Assembly: GCF_900089455.2 (NCBI RefSeq)
Contig: NZ_LT907988.1
Location: 1,550,001 to 1,614,000 of the forward strand
Source: Orrella dioscoreae
Lineage (GTDB): Bacteria > Pseudomonadota > Gammaproteobacteria > Burkholderiales > Burkholderiaceae_B
Length of the DNA stretch: 64,000 nucleotides
Direction: 5' to 3'
The position numbers and the translations under genes are program-made. A model generated the notes under the pieces. The model made no database searches and was not told the origin of the DNA. It saw nothing but the letters and a program-made list of their open reading frames with translations. Positions 35,017-44,435 of this stretch are shown here, piece by piece. Positions within the stretch are counted from its first letter, which is position 1, and every line of letters begins with the position of its first letter.

Positions 35017-36336
35017 TTGAAACCCGAGATTGGCGGAGCCGGGAGCCTGAATCCTGGTGTGAAGAAGCGCGAAGTCTGGGCCTGGGCCATGTACGACTTC
35101 GCCAACTCGGGCTACACCACGGTGGTGCTGACCACCGTGTTCAGCACCTACTTCGTGGGCGTGGTGGCGGGCGGCGCCGATTGGGCGACGCTGGCCTGGA
35201 CCGCGGCGCTCTCGGTGTCCTACCTGGCCGTGATGCTGACCATGCCCACGCTGGGCGCGCGGGCCGATGCGCGCGCGGCCAAGCGCCGGCTGCTCTTCAC
35301 CAGCACGGTGGGCTGCATCGCCGGCACGCTGCTGCTCACGCAGGTGGGGCCGGGCGCGATCTGGCTGGCGCTGCTGGCCATCGTGATCTCGAATTATTGC
35401 TACAGCGTCGGCGAGTCCGCCGTCGCTTCGTTCCTGCCCGAGCTGGCCGCGCCGCAGGCGCTGGGCAAGGTATCGGGCTGGGGCTGGGGCTTCGGCTACT
35501 TCGGCGGCATGCTGGCGCTGGGCGTCGCGCTCTTCATCGTGACGCGCGCGGAAGGGGCGGGGCAGACCGCCGCGCAGTACGTGCCGTGGATCATGCTGGC
35601 GGTGGCCTGCCATTTCGGCCTCTCGGCCCTGCCGTCGTTCCTGATGCTGCGCGAACGCACCGTGCCGCATGCGCAGGTGGGCGGCGCCACCACCGGCATG
35701 CTGCGCCGCCTGGCGCAGTCCTGGCGCGACACGCGCGAGCACTTCCCGGAGTTCCGCAAGCTGCTGATGTGCGGCGCCTGCTACCAGGCCGGCATCTCGG
35801 TGGTCATCACGCTGGCGGCGGTGTACGCCGAGCAGGTCATGAACTTCGACATGCCGCGGATCATGATGCTGGTCTTCGTCGTGAACATCGCGGCGGCGGT
35901 GGGGGCGCTGACCTTCGGCGCGGTGCAGGACCGCATCGGCCACCGCAAGGCATTGGCCATCACGCTGGTCGGCTGGATCGTCATGGTGCTCACGGCCTAT
36001 GCCGCCGTGACGGTGGAAGTGTTCTGGGTGGCCGCCGGCCTGGCCGGGCTGTGCATGGGCACCAGCCAGAGCGCCGGCCGCGCCATGACGGGCGCATTGG
36101 CGCCGGCGGGCCGCCTGGCGGAATTCTTCGCGCTCTGGACCTTCGCGCTGCAACTGGCGGCGGTGGTCGGGCCGCTCAGCTACGGCATCGTCACCTGGGT
36201 GACGGACGGCAATCATCGCCTGGCCATCCTGACCACCGGTTTGTTCTTCGTCGGGGGCTTGTTGCTGCTCTCGCGTATCGACTTTCGTCTAGGTCTGGAA
36301 CAGCGTCTAGAGGGGGCCGCTGTAAGGCAGCAGTAA
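35017..36336 (+). CDS. MFS transporter, UMF1/Atg22 family
   Basis: A 439-residue major-facilitator protein with about 12 membrane segments. The N terminus (REVWAWAMYDFANSGYTTVV) is the hallmark of the UMF1 (Atg22-like) family, associated in fungi with vacuolar amino-acid efflux; bacterial substrates are largely unknown. The conserved MLRRLAQSWRDTREH loop joins the two halves. The start is uncertain: a TTG at 35017 gives the full frame, and a GTG at 35059 would start just before the family signature. It is three bases downstream of the GlcG-like gene, so prpE, GlcG-like and this transporter probably form one operon. Confidence 0.85.
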   Translation: MKPEIGGAGSLNPGVKKREVWAWAMYDFANSGYTTVVLTTVFSTYFVGVVAGGADWATLAWTAALSVSYLAVMLTMPTLGARADARAAKRRLLFTSTVGCIAGTLLLTQVGPGAIWLALLAIVISNYCYSVGESAVASFLPELAAPQALGKVSGWGWGFGYFGGMLALGVALFIVTRAEGAGQTAAQYVPWIMLAVACHFGLSALPSFLMLRERTVPHAQVGGATTGMLRRLAQSWRDTREHFPEFRKLLMCGACYQAGISVVITLAAVYAEQVMNFDMPRIMMLVFVVNIAAAVGALTFGAVQDRIGHRKALAITLVGWIVMVLTAYAAVTVEVFWVAAGLAGLCMGTSQSAGRAMTGALAPAGRLAEFFALWTFALQLAAVVGPLSYGIVTWVTDGNHRLAILTTGLFFVGGLLLLSRIDFRLGLEQRLEGAAVRQQ

Positions 36337-36429
36337 GAGCCGGGCGATAGGGTGGACAGTCAAAAAAACAACTATTAGGGTTGAGGCCTGGATAGGCTTC
36401 CCTGCATACGAATTTTCAAGGAGACAAGC

Positions 36430-38409
36430 ATGTCGAACGCCATCGAATCCACGCTGAACGAGACGCGGGTGTTCCCGCCCGACGCGCGTGCCACGGCCGG
36501 TGCCACCATTTCCGGCATCGAGGCCTACCGCAAGCTGGCGCAGGAGGCCGAGCAGGATCCGGAAGGATTCTGGCGCCGCCAGGCCAACGAGCAGCTGACG
36601 TGGAGCAAGCCCTTCACGCAGGTGCTGGACGAATCCGATCCTCCTTTCTACCGCTGGTTCGGTGATGGCGAGTTGAACGTGTCGGCCAACTGCCTGGACG
36701 TGCATGTGGATAACGGCCGCGGCGACAAGACCGCGATCCTCTTCGAGGCGGATGACGGCACGGTCACCCCGATCACCTATCGCGAACTGCTGGCGCGCGT
36801 CTGCCGCGTCGCCAACGGCATCAGCAAGCTGGGCTACAAGAAGGGCGATCGCGCCATCATCTACCTGCCCATGTCCATCGAGGCAGTGGTCGCCATGCAG
36901 GCGTGTGCCCGCCTGGGCATCACGCACTCGGTGGTGTTCGGCGGCTTCTCGTCCAAGAGCCTGCAGGAGCGCATCGTCGATGTCGGCGCCACGCTGGTCA
37001 TCACCGCCGACGAACAGGCGCGCGGCGGCAAGCACCTGCCGCTGAAACCCGCCGTGGACGAGGCCTTAAAGCTGGGCGGCTGCGACGCGGTCAAGCACGT
37101 GATCGTGTACCGCCGCACCGGCGGGAAAACAGCCTGGACCGAAGGCCGCGACCTGTGGCTGCACGACGTCGAGGCCGGCCAGGCCGACACCTGCGCGCCC
37201 GTGCAGGTCAATGCCGAGCATCCGCTCTTCATCCTCTACACCTCGGGCTCCACCGGCAAGCCCAAGGGCGTGCAGCATTCCTCGGCAGGCTATCTGCTGT
37301 GGTCGCTGCTGACCGTGAAGTGGACCTTCGACGCCCGCGCCGATGACGTCTACTGGTGCACGGCCGACGTGGGCTGGATCACCGGCCACACCTACATCAC
37401 CTACGGCCCGCTGGCCGCCGGCCTGACGCAGGTCGTGTTCGAAGGCGTGCCCACCTATCCGAACGCCGGCCGCTTCTGGGACATGGTGGCGCGCCACAAG
37501 GTCACCGTGTTCTACACGGCGCCCACCGCCATCCGCTCGCTGGTCAAGGCATCGGAAGCCACGCCCGAGGCGCATCCGCGCAACTACGACCTGTCCAGCC
37601 TGCGCATCCTGGGCACGGTGGGCGAGCCCATCAACCCCGAGGCCTGGATCTGGTATCACAAGAACGTGGGCCAGGAACGCTGCCCGATTGTCGACACGTG
37701 GTGGCAGACCGAGACCGGCGGCCACATGATCACGCCGCTGCCGGGCGCCACGCCCCTGAAGCCCGGCTCGTGCACGCTGCCGCTGCCCGGCATCACCGCC
37801 GCCATCGTCGACGAGACGGGCGCCGACGTCGAGCAGGGCAACGGCGGCTTCCTGGTCATCAAGCGTCCGTGGCCGTCCATGATCCGCAACATCTGGGGCG
37901 ACCCGGAACGCTTCAAGAAGAGCTACTTCCCGTCGGAGCTGCGTGGCTACTACCTGGCGGGCGACGGCGCGCAGCGCGACGCCGACGGCTATTTCTGGAT
38001 CATGGGCCGCATCGACGACGTGCTGAACGTCTCGGGCCACCGCCTGGGCACCATGGAAGTGGAGTCGGCGCTGGTCTCGCACGAGCTGGTGGCGGAGGCC
38101 GCCGTGGTGGGCCGTCCCGATGACACCACCGGCGAGGCCGTCGTGGCCTTCGTGGTCCTGAAGGGCAACCGTCCGGAGGGCGAAGAGGCCGTGGCCATCG
38201 CCAAGCAGCTGCGCGATTGGGTGGCCCGTGAAATCGGCCCCATCGCCAAGCCCAAGGACATCCGCTTCGGCGACAACCTGCCCAAGACCCGCTCGGGCAA
38301 GATCATGCGCCGCCTGTTGCGCGTGGTCGCCAAGGGCGAGGAAGTGACGCAGGACGTGTCGACGCTGGAAAACCCGGCGATCCTGGAGCAGCTGGCGAAG
38401 TCGCAGTAA
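36430..38409 (+). CDS. acs: Acetyl-CoA synthetase (AMP-forming)
   Basis: Activates acetate to acetyl-CoA through an acetyl-adenylate. The 659-residue product matches Acs in length and motifs: [17 protein letters not shown], the [17 protein letters not shown] loop, [12 protein letters not shown], and the catalytic, acetylation-regulated lysine in [18 protein letters not shown] about seven bases upstream supports the ATG. It lies 93 bases after the UMF1-type transporter and ends at a bidirectional terminator. Confidence 0.96.
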   Translation: MSNAIESTLNETRVFPPDARATAGATISGIEAYRKLAQEAEQDPEGFWRRQANEQLTWSKPFTQVLDESDPPFYRWFGDGELNVSANCLDVHVDNGRGDKTAILFEADDGTVTPITYRELLARVCRVANGISKLGYKKGDRAIIYLPMSIEAVVAMQACARLGITHSVVFGGFSSKSLQERIVDVGATLVITADEQARGGKHLPLKPAVDEALKLGGCDAVKHVIVYRRTGGKTAWTEGRDLWLHDVEAGQADTCAPVQVNAEHPLFILYTSGSTGKPKGVQHSSAGYLLWSLLTVKWTFDARADDVYWCTADVGWITGHTYITYGPLAAGLTQVVFEGVPTYPNAGRFWDMVARHKVTVFYTAPTAIRSLVKASEATPEAHPRNYDLSSLRILGTVGEPINPEAWIWYHKNVGQERCPIVDTWWQTETGGHMITPLPGATPLKPGSCTLPLPGITAAIVDETGADVEQGNGGFLVIKRPWPSMIRNIWGDPERFKKSYFPSELRGYYLAGDGAQRDADGYFWIMGRIDDVLNVSGHRLGTMEVESALVSHELVAEAAVVGRPDDTTGEAVVAFVVLKGNRPEGEEAVAIAKQLRDWVAREIGPIAKPKDIRFGDNLPKTRSGKIMRRLLRVVAKGEEVTQDVSTLENPAILEQLAKSQ

Positions 38410-38431
38410 TACGCAGGCCTGGCCTGGAAAA

Positions 38432-38463
38432 GAAGAACGGGACGCCATGGCGTCCCGTTCTTC
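38432..38463. terminator. Bidirectional terminator between acs and the ETF-QO gene
   Basis: A perfect 15-base-pair palindrome (GAAGAACGGGACGCC and its complement, separated by AT) with A-rich sequence before and T/C-rich sequence after it. It sits between the convergent acs and ETF-QO stop codons. Confidence 0.8.
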
Positions 38464-38487
38464 TTCATGCGCTGGATATCGCGGGCC

Positions 38488-40134
38488 TCACATGCCGTTG
38501 TACACCGGTCCCTCGCCCCCTTGCGGCGTCACCCACACGATGTTCTGCGTGGGGTCCTTGATGTCACAGGTCTTGCAGTGCACGCAGTTCTGCGCGTTGA
38601 TCTGCAAGCGGTCGCCGCCGTGCTCGTCCTTCACGAACTCATAGACCGCGGCAGGGCAATAGCGCGCCTCGGGGCCGCCGTACTTCGCCAGGTTCACCGA
38701 CACCGGCACCGAGGCATCCTTCAGCGTCAGGTGCACGGGCTGGTTTTCCTCGTGGTTGGTGCTGGAGAGAAACACCGAGCTCAGGCGGTCGAAGGTGAGC
38801 TTGCCGTCGGGCTTGGGATAGTCGATGCGGGCGCATTGCGACGCCGGCTGCAGACAGGCGTGGTCGGGCTTGGTGCGATGCACGGTCCAGGGAATGTTGC
38901 CCTTGAGCAGCAACTGCTCCACGCCGGTCATCAGCGTGGCCACGGTGCGGCCCTTCTTGAACCACTGCTTGAAGTTGCGCGACTTGTTCAGTTCGGCATG
39001 CAGCCACGAATCCTTGAAGGCCAGCGGATAGGCCGTCAGCGCATCGTGGCTGCGGCCGGCCTGCAGTGCGTCCATGGCGGCCTCGGCGGCCATCATGCCG
39101 GACTTGATGGCGGCGTGGCTGCCCTTGATGCGCGAGGCATTCAGGAAACCGGCCTCGCAGCCGACCAGCACGCCGCCGGGGAAGTCGAGCTTGGGCAAGG
39201 CCAGCAGGCCGCCCGCCGTGATGGCGCGCGCGCCATAGGCCACGCGCTTGCCGCCTTCGAAGGTGGGGCGGATGGCGGGGTGGGTCTTGTAGCGCTGGAA
39301 TTCCTCGAAGGGCGAGAGCCAGGGGTTGGCATAGTCCAGGCCCACGACCATGCCCACGGCCACCAGGTTGTCCTTCAGGTGGTACAGGAAGGCGCCGCCA
39401 TAGGTATCGGCATCCAGCGGCCAGCCGGCGGTGTGGACCACGCGGCCCGGGTGGGCCTGCGCCGGGTTGACTTCCCACAGTTCCTTCAGGCCGATGCCGT
39501 AGCTTTGCGGGTCGCTGTCGGCGTCCAGCTTGAAGCGTTCGATCAGCTGGCGGCCCAGGTGGCCGCGCGAGCCTTCGGCGAAGACCGTGTAGCGCGCCAG
39601 CAGTTCCATGCCGGGCTGGAACTGGTCGGTGGGGTTGCCGTCGCGGCCCACGCCCATGTTGCCCGTGGCCACGCCGCGCACGGCGCCGTCTTCGGTATAC
39701 AGCACTTCGGCGGCCGCGAAGCCGGGGAAGATGTCCACGCCCAGGGCTTCGGCCTGCTCGCCCAGCCAGCGGGTGACGTCGCCCAGGCGCACGATGTAGT
39801 TGCCGGTGTTGTGAAAACAGGCGGGCAGCAGCCAGTTGGGCGTGGCGCGCGAGCCCGTGGTGGTCAGGAACAGGAACTGGTCTTCGGTGACGGGCGTGTC
39901 CAGCGGCGCGCCCTTGTCCTTCCAGTCGGGAATGAGTTCGGTCAGCGCGCCCGGGTCCATGACGGCGCCGGACAGGATGTGCGCGCCGATCTCTCCGCCT
40001 TTTTCCAGCACACAGACGCCAACGTCGTGGCCGCGCTCGGCGGCCAACTGCTTGAGGCGGATCGCGGTGGCCAGGCCGGCGGGTCCGCCGCCCACGACGA
40101 CGACGTCGTATTCCATGGATTCGCGCTCTGACAT
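38488..40134 (-). CDS. Electron-transfer flavoprotein-ubiquinone oxidoreductase
   Basis: Inner-membrane flavoprotein that passes electrons from ETF, reduced by acyl-CoA dehydrogenases, to ubiquinone. The 548-residue product has the FAD motif VVVVGGGPAGLATAIRLK near the N terminus, the conserved GAVMDPGAL and ERGSRGHLG-like segments, and a C-terminal 4Fe-4S ferredoxin region with cysteines in NCVHCKTCDIKDP. ATG at 40134 was chosen because GGAG is nine bases before it; an ATG two codons upstream (40140) is too close to that site. It fits the surrounding acyl-CoA genes. It is divergent from a thioesterase gene. Confidence 0.94.
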   Translation of the reverse strand: MSERESMEYDVVVVGGGPAGLATAIRLKQLAAERGHDVGVCVLEKGGEIGAHILSGAVMDPGALTELIPDWKDKGAPLDTPVTEDQFLFLTTTGSRATPNWLLPACFHNTGNYIVRLGDVTRWLGEQAEALGVDIFPGFAAAEVLYTEDGAVRGVATGNMGVGRDGNPTDQFQPGMELLARYTVFAEGSRGHLGRQLIERFKLDADSDPQSYGIGLKELWEVNPAQAHPGRVVHTAGWPLDADTYGGAFLYHLKDNLVAVGMVVGLDYANPWLSPFEEFQRYKTHPAIRPTFEGGKRVAYGARAITAGGLLALPKLDFPGGVLVGCEAGFLNASRIKGSHAAIKSGMMAAEAAMDALQAGRSHDALTAYPLAFKDSWLHAELNKSRNFKQWFKKGRTVATLMTGVEQLLLKGNIPWTVHRTKPDHACLQPASQCARIDYPKPDGKLTFDRLSSVFLSSTNHEENQPVHLTLKDASVPVSVNLAKYGGPEARYCPAAVYEFVKDEHGGDRLQINAQNCVHCKTCDIKDPTQNIVWVTPQGGEGPVYNGM

Positions 40135-40232
40135 TGCCATATTCTCCGAAGGCTGGAATGATTTGTGCGATTGTATTGCAGGCGGCCCGGCTGAATTGCC
40201 GGGCTGGCGACATTGCAGGAGACAGCAAGCCC

Positions 40233-40700
40233 ATGAGCCATGCACGGAACACCTCCCTGCCGACCCGCACGCTGGCGGTCGGCGACGTCCACCACATCGA
40301 CCTGCCCGTGCGCTGGGGCGACATGGATGCGATGGGACATCTCAACAACACGCTGTATTTCCGGCTGATGGAAGAGGCGCGCATGCAGATCTTCTACAGC
40401 GCGCGCACGCAGGTGGCGGCGCATACCGGGCCGATCCTGGCGCATGCCTCCTGCGATTTCCTGCGGCCGGTGGTCTATCCGGCGATGGTGCGCGTCATCC
40501 ATCGCGTGGCGGCCATCGGGCGTGCCAGCCTGACGATGGACCTGCTGCTGACGCCGCCCGACGACCAGGGCACGCCTTACGCCAGCGGCCGCAACGTGCT
40601 GGTATGGATGGACTACCAGGCCAACCGCTCGGAACCGTGGCCGCCTGCGCTACTGCAACACTTCGGCACACTGATGCTGCCCGCGCCCCAGGAAGGGTGA
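40233..40700 (+). CDS. Hot-dog thioesterase, 4-hydroxybenzoyl-CoA thioesterase family
   Basis: A 155-residue acyl-CoA thioesterase of the YbgC/4-HBT family; hydrolyses short or aromatic acyl-CoA. The catalytic region LPVRWGDMDAMGHLNNTLYF has the expected aspartate (WGDMD) and the HLNN motif. ATG at 40233 follows AGGAGA (40217-40222). It is divergent from the ETF-QO gene, with about 100 bases between the starts, and upstream of scoAB. Confidence 0.9.
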   Translation: MSHARNTSLPTRTLAVGDVHHIDLPVRWGDMDAMGHLNNTLYFRLMEEARMQIFYSARTQVAAHTGPILAHASCDFLRPVVYPAMVRVIHRVAAIGRASLTMDLLLTPPDDQGTPYASGRNVLVWMDYQANRSEPWPPALLQHFGTLMLPAPQEG

Positions 40701-40779
40701 CGGGCTCTGTTTACAATGGCCCGCAAGGCGATGGACCCGGACAGGGCCGCCACGAGGCAAAGCAAGGCAAGGCAGGACC

Positions 40780-40804
40780 GCAAGCCGGTAAGCCGCCGGC
40801 TTGC
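40780..40804 (+). promoter_or_regulatory. Leader hairpin before scoA
   Basis: GCAAGCCGG (40780-40788) pairs perfectly with CCGGCTTGC (40796-40804), 17 bases before the AAGGAG of scoA. A TACAAT at 40712-40717 may be the -10 box of the scoAB promoter, placing this hairpin in the 5' leader. It lacks a T-run and is not a terminator. Confidence 0.4.
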
Positions 40805-40835
40805 AGGAACGACAAACCTGTAAGGAGCTGGAGAG

Positions 40836-41534
40836 ATGGACAAAGTCTATGCGAGCGCCCAGGAGGCGCTGGCAGGCCTGGTCAAGGATGGCCAGATGAT
40901 CGGCGTGGGCGGTTTCGGCCTGTGCGGGATTCCCGAAGCCCTGATCGCCGCCTTGCGCGATTCGGGCGTGAAGGACCTGACCTGCGTGAGCAACAACGCC
41001 GGGGTCGACGGTTTCGGCCTGGGGCTGCTGCTGGCCACGCGCCAGGTGCGCAAGATGATCGCCTCTTACGTGGGCGAGAACAAGGAGTTCGAGCGCCAGT
41101 TCCTTTCGGGCGAGCTGGAGCTGGAATTCACGCCGCAGGGCACGCTGGCGGAAAAGCTGCGTGCCGGTGGCGCGGGCATCCCGGCCTTCTTCACGCGCAC
41201 CGGCGTGGGCACGCTGGTGGCCGAAGGCAAGGAAGTGCGCGAGTTCGACGGCCATCAATACGTGATGGAGCGTTCGCTGACGCCCGATGTCTCGCTGGTC
41301 AAGGCGCACATCGCCGACCGTAGCGGCAACCTCGTCTTCAACAAGACCGCGCGCAACTTCAACCCCAACGTCGCCATGGCCGGCAAGGTCACGATCGTCG
41401 AGGTCGAGCAGGTGGTCGACGTGGGCCAGCTGGACCCGGACCAGATCCATCTGCCCGGCATCTTCGTGCAGCGCATCGTGGTCAACGCGACCCCCGAGAA
41501 GCGCATCGAGCAACGCACCGTTCGCGCGGCCTGA
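40836..41534 (+). CDS. scoA: 3-oxoacid CoA-transferase subunit A
   Basis: Alpha subunit of succinyl-CoA:3-oxoacid CoA-transferase, used to activate acetoacetate. The 232-residue product has the glycine-rich [20 protein letters not shown] signature of CoA-transferase alpha subunits, and [16 protein letters not shown]. The start ATG follows AAGGAG and GGAGAG. scoB begins 17 bases downstream, so both are expressed together. Confidence 0.95.
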   Translation: MDKVYASAQEALAGLVKDGQMIGVGGFGLCGIPEALIAALRDSGVKDLTCVSNNAGVDGFGLGLLLATRQVRKMIASYVGENKEFERQFLSGELELEFTPQGTLAEKLRAGGAGIPAFFTRTGVGTLVAEGKEVREFDGHQYVMERSLTPDVSLVKAHIADRSGNLVFNKTARNFNPNVAMAGKVTIVEVEQVVDVGQLDPDQIHLPGIFVQRIVVNATPEKRIEQRTVRAA

Positions 41535-41551
41535 CGAGAAGGAGAGACAAC

Positions 41552-42205
41552 ATGGCATGGACCCGCGATGAAATGGCCGCTCGCGCCGCGCGCGAACTGG
41601 AAGACGGCTTCTACGTGAACCTGGGCATCGGCCTGCCCACCCTGGTCGCCAACCACGTGCCCGCGGGCATCGAGGTGTGGCTGCAATCGGAAAACGGCCT
41701 GCTGGGCATCGGCCCCTTCCCGGCGGAAGACAAGGTCGACCCCGACCTCATCAACGCCGGCAAGCAGACCGTGACCACGCTGCCGGGCTCGTCGTTCTTC
41801 TCGTCGGCGGACTCGTTCGCGATGATCCGCGGCGGCAAGATCAACCTGGCGATCCTGGGTGCGATGCAGGTGTCGGAAAAGGGCGACCTGGCCAACTGGA
41901 TGATCCCCGGCAAGATGGTCAAGGGCATGGGCGGCGCCATGGATCTCGTGGCCGGCGTGGGCCGCGTGGTGGTGCTGATGGAGCACATCGCCAAGAAGAA
42001 GGACGGCACCACCGACATCAAGCTGCTGCCCGAGTGCACGCTGCCGCTGACGGGCCTGGGCGTGGTGGATGTCATCATCACCGACCTGGGCGTGCTGGAA
42101 GTGGGCGAGGACGGCCTGAAGCTGGTCGAACTGGCCCCTGGCGTCACGGTGCAGGAAGTGCAGGAAAAGACGCAGGCGAAGCTGGACGTGTCTGCGGTGG
42201 CCTGA
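41552..42205 (+). CDS. scoB: 3-oxoacid CoA-transferase subunit B
   Basis: Beta subunit of the same enzyme, carrying the catalytic glutamate that forms the CoA thioester, in the motif [13 protein letters not shown]. The 217-residue product also shows [13 protein letters not shown] and the [14 protein letters not shown] core typical of SCOT beta subunits. GAGAAGGAGAG precedes the ATG. A strong terminator follows within 35 bases. Confidence 0.95.
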   Translation: MAWTRDEMAARAARELEDGFYVNLGIGLPTLVANHVPAGIEVWLQSENGLLGIGPFPAEDKVDPDLINAGKQTVTTLPGSSFFSSADSFAMIRGGKINLAILGAMQVSEKGDLANWMIPGKMVKGMGGAMDLVAGVGRVVVLMEHIAKKKDGTTDIKLLPECTLPLTGLGVVDVIITDLGVLEVGEDGLKLVELAPGVTVQEVQEKTQAKLDVSAVA

Positions 42206-42236
42206 TGGCCTTGGCAGCTTGCGCGCTGCATGAAGA

Positions 42237-42262
42237 ACGCCGGCGCAGACGCCGGCGTTTTT
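42237..42262 (+). terminator. Intrinsic terminator of scoAB
   Basis: ACGCCGGCG (42237-42245) pairs with CGCCGGCGT (42250-42258) around a CAGA loop and runs into TTTTTC. A textbook Rho-independent terminator. Confidence 0.9.
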
Positions 42263-42285
42263 CTTTGCTTTCCTGTCTTGCGGCC

Positions 42286-43122
42286 TTACGCCGGCGCTTG
42301 CCGCGTGCCTGCCCGCAGCGCCTGTGACAGCAGGCGAACCTGGTGCAGCGCGGCCTCGACGCCGTTGTGCTCCAGCTCTTCCACCAGCCTGGAGCCGACC
42401 GCGACCAGGTCGGCATGCCGGCCGACAGCCTGCGCCTGCGCGGGGGTGCGCACGCCGAAGCCTGCCACGACGGGCAGCAGGGTCCTGGCCCGGATGCGCT
42501 GCAGCGATTCGACGATGGCCGCCTCTGGTGGCAAGGCGGCGCCGGTCGTGCCCGCCAGCATGATGTGATAGATGAACCCGCTTGCCTGCCGCGCGATGGC
42601 GTCCAGGCGCGTATCCGGCGTGGTGGGCGCGGACATCCGGATCATGGCGATGCCGTGCTTGCGGGCATGCGCGTCGATGGTCTCGGCGTGTTCCGTGGGC
42701 AGGTCGACCAGGATGAGTCCATCGACGCCCGCCCGCGCGGCCTCCGCCAGGAACTCGGGCACGCCATGCCGCAGCACGGGGTTCAGGTAACCCATGAGCA
42801 CGAGGGGCGTGGCGTCGTCGCCCTGGCGGAATGCCCGCACCAGCGCCAGCGTGCGCCGCAAGGTCTGTCCGCCCCGCAGCGCCCGCGCGTTGGCGCGCTG
42901 GAGCACGGGGCCGTCGGCCAGCGGGTCGCTGAAGGGAATGCCCAGCTCGATCACGTCGGCGCCGGCGGCGGGCAGGCGTTGCAGCAGCGACAGGCAACTG
43001 TCATGGCAAGGGTCTCCGGCCGTGAAGTAGGCCGCCAGCCCGGATCGGCCTGCCCCGCGCAGGGCATCGGTCACGGTCTGCAGGCGGTTCGCCTGGCGGC
43101 TGCGATGCTGTTGCCCGCTCAT
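42286..43122 (-). CDS. trpA: Tryptophan synthase alpha chain
   Basis: Cleaves indole-3-glycerol phosphate to indole and glyceraldehyde 3-phosphate. The 278-residue TIM barrel has the catalytic Glu in [16 protein letters not shown], with Asp in the same motif, and the mobile loop containing TTGA (usually VTGA) after FIYHIMLAG. The loop sequence and the C-terminal [20 protein letters not shown] region diverge from housekeeping TrpA proteins, but the catalytic residues are kept. It overlaps trpB by four bases (ATGA). No trpF or other trp gene adjoins. Confidence 0.92.
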   Translation of the reverse strand: MSGQQHRSRQANRLQTVTDALRGAGRSGLAAYFTAGDPCHDSCLSLLQRLPAAGADVIELGIPFSDPLADGPVLQRANARALRGGQTLRRTLALVRAFRQGDDATPLVLMGYLNPVLRHGVPEFLAEAARAGVDGLILVDLPTEHAETIDAHARKHGIAMIRMSAPTTPDTRLDAIARQASGFIYHIMLAGTTGAALPPEAAIVESLQRIRARTLLPVVAGFGVRTPAQAQAVGRHADLVAVGSRLVEELEHNGVEAALHQVRLLSQALRAGTRQAPA

Positions 43123-44327
43123 GCCCGTGCTCCCTCGGCGTGCAGGACGGTGCCGATGTCCTTGTCGCCGCGGCCGCTCAGGCAGACCACGACCACCTTG
43201 TCCGGCCCCAGGCCGGGCGCGAGCTTGCGCGCGAATGCCAGGGCGTGGGCGCTCTCCAGCGCCGGCACGATGCCTTGCCGCCGCGTCAGCCAGTGGAAGG
43301 CATCGATGGCCTCTTCGTCGGTGACCGAGACATAACGCACGCGTCCGGCATCGTGCAGCAGCGCGTGTTCGGGGCCCACGCCCGGGTAGTCCAGGCCCGC
43401 CGAGATGGAGTGGGCGTTCAGGATCTGGCCGTCGTCGTCCTGCAGGAAATAGCTGCGGCAGCCGTGCAGCACGCCGGGCCGGCCCGCGTTCAGGCTCGCG
43501 GCATGGCGGGCCGTGCCGAGCCCGTGGCCGCCGGCCTCCACGCCGATCAGGTGCACGGCGCTGTCCGCCAGGAAGGGGTGGAAGAATCCCAATGCGTTGG
43601 AGCCGCCGCCTATGCAGGCGATCATGGCATCGGGCAGTCTGCCGGTATGCGCCAGGATCTGCGCGCGGGTTTCCTCGCCGATGACCTTCTGGAACTCCCG
43701 CACGATCCAGGGGTAAGGATGCGGGCCCGCGCCCGTGCCCAGCAGGTAATAGGTGTCGTCCGGGTGCGCGATCCAGTCACGGATGGCGGCGTTCATGGCG
43801 TCCTTGAGCGTGGCGTTGCCGTCGTGGACGGGATGGACCGTGGCGCCCAGCATCTTCATGCGCGCCACGTTGCTTGCCTGCCGCGCGGCGTCGACGGCGC
43901 CCATGTAGATCTCGCAGCGCAAGCCGTACAGCGCGCACACGGTGGCGGTGGCCACGCCGTGCTGGCCCGCGCCCGTTTCCGCGATGATGCGGCTGCGGCC
44001 CATGCGCCGGGCCAGCAGGATCTGGCCCAGGCAATTGTTGATCTTGTGGGCGCCAGTGTGGTTCAGGTCTTCGCGCTTCAGGAAGATGCGCGCGCCGCCG
44101 GTTTCCTCGCTGATGGCCTGGGCATGGAACAGCGGGGTCGGGCGGCCGACGTAATCCGCTAGCAGCCCGCGGTACGCCTGCCAGAAGGCTTCGTCGTGCC
44201 GGATCTCGCGATAGGTCCGTTCCAGCGCGTCCAGGGCGGGCGTCAGGGTCTCGGGCATGTAGCGCCCGCCATACGGGCCGAATTGTCCCCGGGCGTCGGG
44301 TTGTGCGGGATGTGGCGTGGCAGGCAT
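43119..44327 (-). CDS. trpB: Tryptophan synthase beta chain
   Basis: PLP-dependent condensation of indole with serine. The 402-residue product has the PLP lysine in [13 protein letters not shown], the catalytic Glu in [10 protein letters not shown], the GGGSNALG phosphate loop and LSGRGDKD near the C terminus. It lies divergent from a TrpI-like regulator, the arrangement of Pseudomonas trpI-trpBA, in which indole-glycerol phosphate activates trpBA. Confidence 0.94.
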   Translation of the reverse strand: MPATPHPAQPDARGQFGPYGGRYMPETLTPALDALERTYREIRHDEAFWQAYRGLLADYVGRPTPLFHAQAISEETGGARIFLKREDLNHTGAHKINNCLGQILLARRMGRSRIIAETGAGQHGVATATVCALYGLRCEIYMGAVDAARQASNVARMKMLGATVHPVHDGNATLKDAMNAAIRDWIAHPDDTYYLLGTGAGPHPYPWIVREFQKVIGEETRAQILAHTGRLPDAMIACIGGGSNALGFFHPFLADSAVHLIGVEAGGHGLGTARHAASLNAGRPGVLHGCRSYFLQDDDGQILNAHSISAGLDYPGVGPEHALLHDAGRVRYVSVTDEEAIDAFHWLTRRQGIVPALESAHALAFARKLAPGLGPDKVVVVCLSGRGDKDIGTVLHAEGARA

Positions 44328-44435
44328 GGCGTCACCGTGAAGAGGGAAACATGTCTGCTATGGTATTGAGGAAATTTTCCCAGATAAATCAAAGATTTTT
44401 TCTGATCGGATATTAGATTTTCTAACGGCATCTTC
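44328..44435. promoter_or_regulatory. trpB-trpI intergenic region with possible operator
   Basis: This 108-base divergent gap is AT-rich, unlike its surroundings. It contains a near-palindrome GGAAATTTTCC (44370-44380) and two AGATTTT tracts (about 44393 and 44411). A TrpI-type LysR protein would be expected to bind here, but no unique T-N11-A site can be singled out by eye. Confidence 0.35.

Noticed and set aside
34186-36216. A 676-codon antisense frame over prpE, the GlcG-like gene and the MFS gene
   Set aside because: Shadow of three clear genes, with no recognisable domain and low-complexity Arg/His/Gln composition.
36337-36429. A sigma70 promoter for acs (TGGACA ... TATTAG)
   Set aside because: The spacer is only 14 bases, too short for confidence.
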